Source: Manihot esculenta | Taxonomy: Eukaryota; Streptophyta; Magnoliopsida; Malpighiales; Euphorbiaceae | Length of the DNA: 64,000 nucleotides | Assembly (NCBI RefSeq): GCF_001659605.2 | Contig: NC_035168.2 | Coordinates: 8,178,058 to 8,242,057 of the forward strand | Direction of reading: 5' to 3' | Shown here: positions 25,499 to 34,626 of the stretch, one piece after another | Numbering within the stretch: the stretch's first letter is position 1 | Layout: the number at the start of each line of letters is the position of its first letter | Program-made: the position numbers and the translations under genes | Notes under the pieces: model-generated | What the model saw: the letters and a program-made list of their open reading frames with translations, nothing else | Told to the model about the DNA's origin: nothing | Database searches by the model: none

Positions 25499-26791
25499 CT
25501 TCTTCTGATTTTTCTTTTTATAACATGCTACATTGGTGGAGCCTTCTCTAATTTATTGTTTTGATTGTAGGCTGCTTGTGGTCTGGGAAATAAACCTAAG
25601 GAGGGGATTGTTGATATTGATGCAGCAGATGCCAATAATCATCTAGCTGGAGTTGAATATGTTGAGGATATCTACAAGTTCTATAAGCTAGTTGAGGTGT
25701 TAGACTTTTTCCCTATCAATTCCCTCTGATTCTTGCATGTGTATGCATATCTAGATCATGTGCTAACCTATGGAAAATGAGATGCAGAACGAGAGCCGGC
25801 CTCATAATTACATGGTCTCACAACCTGAGGTTAATGAGAAGATGAGAGCAATTCTGATAGATTGGTTGATAGATGTGCATCAGAAGTTTGAGCTGTCACC
25901 TGAAACTCTTTATCTCACAATCAATATAATTGATCGATTCCTATCTGTAAAGGCTGTTCCAAGAAGGGAACTCCAGCTTGTGGGAATCAGTGCCACTCTA
26001 ATGGCCTCCAAATATGAGGAAATCTGGCCTCCAGAGGTAAATATAATTCAAGGTTTCTGAAGATTTCAGTTTCTTTCTGTAACGAGTACCACATTAGCTA
26101 ACTGCTTTATGAATTGAATTCTGTAGGTAAATGATTTGGTGATGATTTCCGACAGAGCTTATACTCATGAGCAGGTATTGGTTATGGAGAAAACTATACT
26201 GGCAAAGCTTGAATGGACCCTAACTGTGCCTACACATTATGTATTCCTTGCCCGTTTCATCAAGGCGTCTATTCCTGACAAGGAGGTAGAGCAAATCTCT
26301 GCATTAATACTTAATCTTGCTGAAATTTTACATATATCTGAAATGTTATCTTTAATTCTTCAGATGGAGAACATGGTCTATTTTCTTGCTGAATTGGGTA
26401 TCATGCATTATGACACTATAATGTTCTGCCCGTCAATGGTTGCTGCCTCAGCAGTCTATGCAGCTCGATGCACTCTGAACAAAAGCCCCGTCTGGACAGA
26501 GACCCTTAAGCTTCATACTGGTTTCTCAGAATCACAGCTTAAGTAAGAATTCATCGTTGCTTTTTTCCTGGAACCATCTATCACTACTGAGATTGTAATT
26601 TACAAATTTTGCTCTTGTGCTTTTTGTTCGTCTCAACCAGGGATTGTGCTGGGCTTCTGGTATACTTACACTCAACAGCTGCAGAAAATAAGCTTAAAAC
26701 AGTACACAGAAAGTACTCAAATCCACAGAGAGGAGCTGTTGCAATGCTTCCACCTGCCAAAAGTCTCTTGCCTGCTAGTTTGTGTCGATAA
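24411..26791 (+). CDS. CYCB1: B1-type mitotic cyclin, copy 1, 9 exons, 456 aa
   Basis: Exons: 24411-24447, 24791-24947, 25032-25092, 25199-25450, 25571-25696, 25788-26036, 26127-26285, 26364-26542, 26641-26791. Splice sites are all GT–AG and the total is 1,371 nt. The APC/C destruction box RRALGDIGN is at residues 35-43. A Lys/Glu-rich linker (about 90-165) precedes the cyclin core, whose signature [19 protein letters not shown] is at about 230-248. The second cyclin fold runs from about 310 to 430. The protein should activate A/B-type CDKs at G2/M and be degraded in anaphase. Upstream MSA-like motifs agree with this. Intron 4 carries a ~43-T tract. Closest in context to Arabidopsis CYCB1;4; subtype inferred. 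Confidence 0.93.
25457..25499. repeat. Poly-T tract in cyclin copy 1 intron 4
   Basis: An almost pure T run just after the exon 4 donor is absent from the same intron of the second copy (55890-56005), so it expanded after the duplication. Assembly length may be unreliable here. Confidence 0.8.
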
Positions 26792-26875
26792 AAAGACAAT
26801 TCTCATTGTTGTCCGTGTGAAAATTATTGTAACCTAACATATTATTCTTTATGCTGTTTACTTTTTCAAGATTAT

Positions 26876-27660
26876 ATCCAAGATCTGTTTTACTCTCGGA
26901 TAGCCTTGAAATCAAAGGCAAGTTAATATCAGATAACATCCTTCTATGCAATGAATGAATGCATAATCTAAAGCATTCTATAGAATGGGCTATTTATGTC
27001 ATATGCTATGAGACAAAGGCGATCCCCTCTCTTGACCTTCTTCTCCTATGAGCATAAGATCATTGACACATCTTTTGTTTGATTTCATCATTTTCACTAA
27101 AGCTTCTAAAAGACACTTATTTTGAAATAAAAAAACTAATGGTGTAATTAAAATAAAGCACGTCCTGCATTGAACAGTAATAAAAAAGACACTTCAGTAT
27201 CCTGCCTTTTCCATGCCTTTTAAATGCCAGTTCCCCCCCGCCCCCCCTTTTGTTTTTCAGTTTGTTTTTACAATTTTGTCATTCACAGCACCTATGCTTC
27301 AAGGGGTCCTTCATTTACTGCTCCCCTAAACATGTGGCATGTATAGTTTCTTCCACACAAACACAACACACACAGAGAGTGATAGAGAGAGTGATCGAAT
27401 GTTAGCAAATAACATATCAAGGAGGATCACTCGCCCTTAGAGCATAAAATCGTGGTTCCACCATCTGCTTCCTTCTTGTCCAGTGTGCCATCCCAATTGG
27501 AGGGCTAGCCACAGATAATGTTTTTGTCAATTAAAACTTTTAAGAGCCTATTTATATTCTCCTCCTGCTTCATTTTCTTCTTTGATTTTGTCTATATGAG
27601 TTTTATGGTCTCAAATCAATTTCTGCAAGCTCCACCCATCGTCTATGAATGCCGGTGAAC
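26876..27660. other. Downstream spacer, no gene seen
   Basis: Mixed-composition DNA with a C-rich run (CCCCCCCGCCCCCCC, about 27234) and an ACAC/GAGA stretch (27356-27395). There is no convincing coding frame or element end. Confidence 0.4.
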
Positions 27661-27663
27661 TAG

Positions 27664-27720
27664 CACGGCCACACGAGTTCTCTATGCTCCACGGCCACAC
27701 GAGTTCTCTATGCTCCACGA
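27664..27720. repeat. 26-bp tandem repeat, two copies plus a partial
   Basis: The unit begins CACGGCCACACGAGTTCTCT and ends ATGCTC. It starts at 27664 and 27690, and a degenerate third start CACGACCAACGAG is at 27716. It lies just outside the left arm of the inverted-repeat element. Confidence 0.8.
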
Positions 27721-27730
27721 CCAACGAGCG

Positions 27731-29227
27731 ATGGAGAGTCAAAGCAAACGAGGTCTTTAAAGAGTTCAAGACAGAGATTGTGCACCTATTAGATATAAGA
27801 GAGTAGTTATTGATTTTGTTGTAATAGTTCAAAGGAAGGTCAGAAAGCACTCATTTAGTTATAAAGAAATTGTCTAGAGGGTTTTAGACTGCAATCTTTT
27901 TTTTTTTTTATTTTTTTTTATTAAATCATATTATTAGGATTTTTATTGGCTTCTGGATTTTGAAAAGTTTGGTCCTTCAAGTTTTAGGGATGTGGTAGTA
28001 ACCATTTTCTTTTTACTATTTGTTCCTAATTATTTTTGTTTAGCCTAAATGCCAAATTGGCACCTTTCTTACTCACTCTTGATATAAACAGGGCTATAAT
28101 CCAATCAAGCCGAGCCCATCTTTAATAAGCTCATACTCGATTAGAAAATAAATTTAAAAATTTGAGTTCGAGCTCGACTCGAACTTCATTATAACCTCGA
28201 CTCGAGTTTCATTTATAAGTTCGAGTTTGATTCATAAAATAAATATTAAACTCAGAACTTAATTCGAGTTCGATTCATAATAAATTCTTAACAAGTCAAA
28301 TCAAACTCCATTCAAATAAATTATAAATAAATTTAAATTAAAAATAAAATTTAAATTTATAAGGTCGTTAAGAGACTTTTAAATTAAATTTTTATATTTA
28401 ATTGAAATATCTCAAACCCAAAACTAATAAAAAAGAATGTAGAAGGGTTGTGTCCTTTTATAGAGAAGTCACAATCCTCCGTATCCCTTTAACTTTCGTT
28501 GTGGGATTGGTATTGGCGAACAAGTCTGCTCACGAGTTAGCTCGCGAGCCAATTCACGAGTCAGCTCCCGATCTTGTTCATAAACTTGAAAACGAGCCAA
28601 GCTCGCGAGTCTAAACGAGTCGAATACTGTTAAGTTCAAGCTCGTCTCGTTTATTAAACGAGCCTAAAAAGTGGGTTCGAGCTCGGCTCGTTTTTCTAAA
28701 CGAGCCGAGCCTGATCGAGTTTTTATCGAACTGAGTCTCGAATAGCTCACGAACAGTTTCATTCGTTTATACCCCTCGATATAAGGATCTCTAAAGACCT
28801 CAGAAGAGAAAAGATATGGATCTTTTAGACATGAGAGAATTGATCCTAACATAATGTGAGACTAAAGCTTTATAGGTTATTAGGGCTGCAAATGAATAGC
28901 AAAATTAATGTGAGTTGGAACCAAGGGAGTTTAAATAGAGACTTAAACTTATGCTTCTATTTGCCTATGTTTATTTGTAATTTTTTGTGCCTAAGCCAAT
29001 AAAATTTCTAATAATATGATATAATCCAATGAATATTAAAAAATAAAAAAAAACTGGATTACATTCTAATTCTATGTAGACATTTCCTTCATATACTAAA
29101 TTAGTGCTTTCTGACCTTCCTTTGAACTATAATCACAATAAAATTAATGACTACTCTCTTATATTTACATGGTGCACAACTTCTCTGTTGAACTCTTTAT
29201 AGACCTGGTATGCTTTGACTCTCTAAA
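27731..29227. mobile_element. Long inverted-repeat (foldback-like) element with hAT insertion
   Basis: The left arm (27731-27957, from GAGAGTCAAAGC to TTTTTATTGGCTT) is the imperfect reverse complement of the right arm (about 28985-29227). Shared blocks include AGTTCAAAGGAAGGTCAGAA and its complement. The core is interrupted by a 689-bp hAT-like element. Part of the core occurs again at 29682-29890. No terminal TSD could be fixed, so the superfamily is open. Confidence 0.6.
28088..28776. mobile_element. Non-autonomous hAT-like element, 689 bp
   Basis: It is flanked by TGATATAA (28080-28087) and CGATATAA (28777-28784), an 8-bp TSD with one mismatch. The ends read ACAGGGCTATAA..TTATACCCCT. Subterminal repeats are CGAGCTCG/CTCGAGTT-like (GAGCTCGGCTCG, GCCGAGC). 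The related copy at 29682-29890 has TTGATATAAGGATCTC with nothing inserted, so it is a natural empty site and confirms the boundaries. Confidence 0.78.
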
Positions 29228-29680
29228 TCATTTTGTTAATAAAATAATTTGGAATAGTAAAAAGAAAGGCATGTTCAAGCTTGATTTGGCACCAAACAAA
29301 AAACTCGGAATAATATAGACTATCCAAAAAAAATTTTCTAATAGTCTTAGGGAAAAAATAAACTGGATTATTATAAATAAATTAAAATATCAATTTCATG
29401 ATATCAAACAAAGAAGATATATACATGTGTGCACACAAATATAAAGAGATAGATAACCAAGTTGGTTGATATAATATCTTGGCTCATTAAATTGTTTACT
29501 TCTACTGCATCTTGATTTAAAGTAAAAATTAAAAACAAAGGCTAAAAAGTGAAAAAAACCACCTAAAATTTATATTAACTCACGTCTGATATACAATACA
29601 AATACAAACATATACAATATAGATGGAAACACATATACATAGTTACGTGTATATAAATATAAATATTCATGCATAGATTC
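29226..29680. other. Intergenic DNA, no gene seen
   Basis: AT-rich with an ATACA/ATATAC-rich stretch (about 29590-29670). No feature is supportable. Confidence 0.4.
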
Positions 29681-29681
29681 T

Positions 29682-29890
29682 GAAAACTTTGGTCCTTCAA
29701 GGTTTAGGGATGTGGTGGTAACTATTTTCTTTTTACTATTTGTTTCTTTTTTTTTTTAGCCTAAACGCTAAATTGGCACTTCTTCTGCTCTCCCTTGATA
29801 TAAGGATCTCTAAAGACCTCAAGAGAGAAAATATACGGATTTTTTAGACACGAGAAAATTGATCCTAATATAATGTAAGGCTAAAGCTTT
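29682..29890. repeat. Second copy of the inverted-repeat element core (empty hAT site)
   Basis: TTTGGTCCTTCAAGG through AATTGATCCTAATATAATGT matches 27963-28087 joined to 28785-28870 in direct orientation, about 85-90% by eye. It lacks the 689-bp insertion. Confidence 0.75.
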
Positions 29891-30094
29891 TCAATCTATA
29901 TATATAGATTATGTCATTATATTCATCTGATGATAATATTTTTAGGGCCAAGTTAATTTTTCCTCTCATTAAATGCTTTTGGACAAGAAGCATGCATACA
30001 GTGGCAAAAAATGCAAGTGAATCTATCATGTATACACTATTTGTTATCATTCTATTTAGGAAAAAGTACACTTTAGTACTCTGTACTTTTGCGT

Positions 30095-31785
30095 CACAAT
30101 GGGGTCTAAACTTTTTTTGTTGCAAATAAGGACATGAACTTTCATTTTTATAGTACTGTTGGGACAAATAGCTAATGGTGTTAAGCTTTGCTGACAAGGC
30201 ATAACCACGTTATCTCCATTTGATTACCTGGTTCTAATATGACATGATGATATAATATTTTTATGATGACATGAAATGTCACATCATCTTTATAGATGAC
30301 ACGGCATCACATCACATGTCATATCATTTTGGATGATAATGTTGCATTTCACATATGCTCCACGTCATTCATTATAATACTAATTGTACTGTGGTCTTTA
30401 AGTGCAAAAATTTAAAAGTTCATGTACTGAATTATAAATAAAATAAAGTTTAAATCCCGAATATTAAAAATGTTAAAATTTCAAAATATATGAAAAAGAA
30501 TTAGGAAAAGAAAAAATAAAGGAGAGGAAGAGATGTAGTGAAGGATATATACAAATAGAGAGAAAGAGATATAAGACATACATAAAAAAAAAAAAAGAGG
30601 TACAAGGAGAGAGGTTGATAAATATTTTTTGAAAAAATTACTATTCAGTCTTTATAGTATGGAGAAACTCACTAGTATTCCCTTCAATTTTGAAAATTAC
30701 ATTAAAACGTCTCTAACGTTTTAAAAAAGTCTATTAGTTAGTTCCTTCATTAATTTTAGTTATTAAGTATTGCAAAAAAATTTTAAATGTCTCTGATATG
30801 ATGAGACTAATTAGTAGACTTTTTAGAACCTAAGAGACCAATTAGTTTTTTAAAATCATAAGGACTAAATAATAAAACACTTAAAAACTAAAATTAATAG
30901 AATAACTAACTAGTAGACTTTTTAAAATGTCAGTGATGTTTTAATGCATTTCCATTTCTCAAAATCGAGAGACCAATTGTGAGTTTTCACACTATAGGGA
31001 ATTAAGTAGTAATTTTTCCTATTCTTTTTTTTCTCTTGAGATAGAGCCAAAGAAAGATATAACTAGATATAAAAATACACATTGTATGAGTGAGAGGGAC
31101 ATGCACGAGGAAAATAAAAAGAGAAAGCAATATATATAAAGGGAGATAAAAAAGTTTATAAATCTCTCTTAATTTTTTATTGAACGATCCCAATCTCTTT
31201 TTCACTTTAGTTTATTTAATAAATAAAAAATAGGAAAGAGCTAGAGAGGACAAAAAACTATAGAGAGACTTTCCCTCTCTTTCATTTTATATATGTCTTA
31301 TGTCTATTTCTCTCAATATTTGTATGTATCTTTCACTACGTTTCTTTGTTTTTCTTATTTTTTCTTTTTTTTTTCTATTTCTTTTGTATATTTTAAAATT
31401 TTAATATTTTTAATATTTGGGTTTGATTTTATTTGCAATTCAATATATGTACTTTGAAATTTTTACACTTAAGGATCACAGTATAATCAATATATATCAT
31501 AATGGATGATGTGGAACTTACGTCAAATGCCATGTCATCATCCAAGATGATGTAGCATGTGATGTGGTGCCACATCATCAACAAAGATGATATGGCATTC
31601 CATGTCATCATAAAATGTTATATCATCATGCTATATCAAGTGCCATGTCACCAAATAGAAATAACATCATAATACCGCATTAGCAAAACTTAATGTCATT
31701 AGCTATTTGTCATAACGATGCTATAAAAATAGAAGTTCATGTCCTCGTTTGCAACAAAAAAAAGTTTAGACCCTCATTGCAAATC
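30095..31785. mobile_element. Large foldback MITE (about 1.7 kb)
   Basis: The left arm (from TGGGGTCTAAACTTTTTTTG, about 30100-30610) is the imperfect reverse complement of the right arm (about 31265-31780, ending CAACAAAAAAAAGTTTAGAC). The arms contain many ATGATGTGGCA-like repeats, which give it local palindromes. The two arms nearly meet around an inner foldback element. Near-full-length inverted repeats without coding potential suggest a Mutator-type or foldback MITE. The TSD is not resolved. Confidence 0.65.
30632..31019. mobile_element. Inner foldback MITE (about 390 bp) nested in 30095-31785
   Basis: AAAAATTACTATTCAGTCTT at the left is matched by the complement of AGGGAATTAAGTAGTAATTTTT at the right. 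AAAGTCTATTAGTTAGTTCC near 30727 is matched by the complement of AACTAACTAGTAGACTTTTT near 30912. The whole unit can fold on itself and sits in the loop of the larger foldback. Confidence 0.65.
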
Positions 31786-31813
31786 TATTGATTTTTCTTC
31801 TTCTACTAAATGG

Positions 31814-31921
31814 ATTGGTGTCAGTGAGTCAAGAAGTTGAAGCTAAATTTTTTATGTGTACTGTTGAATGAATTGGTGTCAGTGAGTCAAGAAGTTGAAG
31901 CTAAATTTTTTATGTGTACTG
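31814..31921. repeat. 58-bp tandem duplication
   Basis: ATTGGTGTCAGTGAGTCAAG through TTTTTTATGTGTACT occurs twice, starting at 31814 and 31872, with identical sequence over about 49 bp. Confidence 0.85.
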
Positions 31922-31929
31922 AATGCAGT

Positions 31930-32472
31930 ACTTTAATGATCGTTTAGTACTTTTCACATAACAAAATGGCTTAATATTATTTTGTAGGTAAGGAAGTTGT
32001 TTGTGGGATAACTCCTAGTATATATTAACTCGGTTCCGGATAATATTTCTTTTATTTTGTTTGATTTTCAATAATTTTATTTCAATTATTATTATATAGA
32101 AGTATATATAGAGTTAAACTTTGCATGGCTTTCTTGCATTAAAAATTGACCTTAGTAGAGTATTTTTATCATTTTGCTATTATTTTTCAAAGATTATATA
32201 AATACTATATAAGTTAGATTTGAAACTTTTATCCAATGCTCCAAAAATGCATGGTTATCTATCGTTCTAACACATTTACTTTGTGGGATTTTTCTCCGTT
32301 AATATTTCATTTTCTCATAGATTAAAGGATCTTGAGCATTTTTATGCAATTTGAAGTCATGACTTTTGAGTTAACAACAGTGTCTTACTAATCAGCCACC
32401 ACATATAATTCTTGAAACTAATGACCTATAACTTTTAGCATACATATTTAAGTGGTGTTTTCTTTCTTTCAA
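31930..32472. other. AT-rich spacer, no gene seen
   Basis: No open frame or repeat ends were found. Its last nine bases (32464-32472) are the TSD of the following MITE. Confidence 0.4.
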
Positions 32473-32697
32473 GGGACAATTATTTTTTAGTCCCTGAGGT
32501 TTAACGTAATTAATACTTCTGTCTCTCTATTTTGGCGACCCAACACTTAAGTCCCTCACTTTCTCTTCCGTCCAGATTCGTAGTCCTTCCGTCCATTTAA
32601 ACCGTTTGGTCAAAGAGTCAAAGGTAAGAGATGATAATTTTTTCCAAAAATACCCTTCTCTCAATGTGAAATTCCTATTTTTTTCTCTTTCATGTTT

Positions 32698-32723
32698 TCT
32701 CCAGTTGCAGAAAGGGTAGGAAG

Positions 32724-32754
<31 letters not shown>

Positions 32755-32930
32755 TGTAGAAAGGGTAGAAAGAAAAAGAAGTTGCAGAAAGGGTAGGAAG
32801 AAGAAGAAGAAGTTGCAGAAAGGGTAGGAAGAAGAAGAAGAAGAAGAAGAAGAAGAAAGAAGAAGAAGAAGAAGAAGAAGTTGCAGAAAGGGTAGGAAGA
32901 AGAAGAAGAAGAAGAAGAAGAAGAAGAGAC
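32698..32930. repeat. GAA microsatellite/minisatellite
   Basis: Blocks of (GAA)n are separated by GTTGCAGAAAGGGTAG units (for example 32703, 32778, 32811, 32879), giving a compound repeat in the core of the MITE. Long Ser/Leu/Phe open frames here on the minus strand are artefacts of the repeat. Confidence 0.9.
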
Positions 32931-33124
32931 ATTTGGGTTTGGGTTTAGTGAGAGTTAATTTTGTCAATTTATGTGTCCCAAATGGCTATTTCGGACGGAA
33001 GAACTACGAATTTGGACAACAAATAAAGTGAGGGACTTAAGTGTTGGATTTTGTCAATTTACGTGTCCCAAACGGCTATTTCGGACGGAAGAACTACGAA
33101 TTTGGACAGAAAATAAAGTGAGGG

Positions 33125-34626
33125 TGATAGAGTATATTTTAGTCCATTTTATCATTATGTTCTTGATGTTTATTTACATCTTTTCTGCTTAATTTTGTGG
33201 TTTTAATTATGTTTTGCAGATATTAGTTGTAAAGAGACAATCTGGAGAAAATGCTCTTAAAACTGCCAAAAAGTGCCAAATATGGAAAGTGCCAAAAAAG
33301 GAAAGTTTCCAAATAAGAAAAGTTTCCAGAAAAGGAAAGTTTCCAAATGAGGAAAGTGCAGAAGCAAAAGCAAACAAGGAAAGCTCAGTCAGAAGATTAT
33401 TTGAAATTCAAATCGCAGATCTTTCTTTCCTTGTTCAAAGATGTGCACACACTGCAACAGTCATATCTTCCTATTTAGGCAGCAAGATCTCAAAGAGATG
33501 CTCTTCCTCTTCTGCGTTCAACATTCAAATTTCAAAAGAGGCTCCACCTAAAAAGGAATGTATGGACAGCATATCTTCCCCTTTGAAGATCAAAATTCGT
33601 GCATCCTTCCTATTCAGAAACAATCTGCGCGCTTTCCTCTTCTGAGAGCCATCTGCGCGCCACCTTCCTTTTCTGCAATAACTTGGGCAACAAGTTGAGC
33701 ATGGGCAGCACTTTGGGCAGCCTCTACACTAATTAGGAAGCAAGGTCAGCATCTAAACTTATTTAGGAAGCACAATCTATGCCTCCTTCCCTTTCGGAGA
33801 CCAAACCGCGCGCACCAACTTCCTTATGCAAAGCATTCGCGCGCAGCCTTCCTTCTGAAGCTGAAAAACGTGATTCTTTCCTTTTCAGACACAACTTGGG
33901 CAGAAAATACCTCTTGGGCAGTAAGTATGACCTAGGGCAACACTTTTCAACTATAAAAAGCCACATAAGGAGCCTCTACAGGTCCCTTAAGCTCCCCTTG
34001 GGAGACACCTACGAAATTCACATCTCTTCTTCTACCTTTCTTCTTTTATTTTATTTTTGGTTTTGTTTCAGCCATGAGAGGCTGAAATCTTTTATTCTAG
34101 TTGAAGATTAGGTGATACTTTGGTTGTTTTATGGATTGGGAGACTTGATCAAACATTGTTTAACTTTTGGTTGTTCAATATTTATGCAATTTCATGCTTG
34201 ATTTTAATATTGCTTTGTTGTTTAGATCTACGTTGATTCTTGATTGCAAAGTAATAATATGTTAGTTTGGATGATTTAAGTCCGTAATTGCTTAGATTAT
34301 TCTTACATGAGAACACTTGGGATAAAACCCAAGGAAATTGTATGAGCTAGCGTTATCTCCATACGTTTGGGTAGCTAGGATTGGATCTCTCTATTTCTTA
34401 ATGCAATTGACAATTGTTTTGACGCCTAAGGCCCAAGGACGTTCCTTGGCAATTTGTTAATTAGTAATTAATTAGAGGACGTTCCCTAATTGGTTTAATA
34501 ATAAGGAGAGATAATGGTGGTGAGAAGCGTCTTCCATCTCCATAACTAATCTATTGAATCAACCCAAAGGAAACTAAGTGTCAATGATCAATCCCAACAA
34601 CTAAAGTGGATCCAATTCTTCAACTA
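33125..34626 (+). repeat. 5' LTR of the non-autonomous element, first part
   Basis: Matches 47766-49265 with about a dozen differences by eye. A TATAAAAA box at 33952-33959 marks the likely start of U3-driven transcription. A 143-codon open frame (33214-33645) is repeated intact in the 3' LTR. It has no recognised domain and is probably chance. The LTR is broken after AACTA (34622-34626) by the Gypsy insertion and resumes at 44766. Confidence 0.88.

Larger units (their letters stand above)
23893..26875 (+). repeat. Segmental duplication copy 1 (cyclin locus)
   Basis: Sequence from the shared AATAAAATTC(A/G)CTCCAAA stretch through the promoter, all nine exons and eight introns, to TATTCTTTATGCTGTTTACTTTT matches 54150-57345 in the same orientation. 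Upstream and intron differences are mostly small indels. Homology stops just after the gene on both sides. Confidence 0.85.

Noticed and set aside
31814..31921. Tandem repeat considered as duplicated exon (AAGAAGTTGAAGCTAAATTT)
   Set aside because: No splice context, no long frame and no similarity to a known protein; a simple tandem duplication.
32527..32967. 146-codon Ser/Leu/Phe-rich frame on the minus strand
   Set aside because: An artefact of the GAA microsatellite.
33214..33645. 143-codon frame, repeated intact at 47855-48286
   Set aside because: It lies inside the LTR of the non-autonomous element, overlaps the region upstream of its TATA box and has no recognisable domain. Identity between copies reflects young LTRs, not selection.
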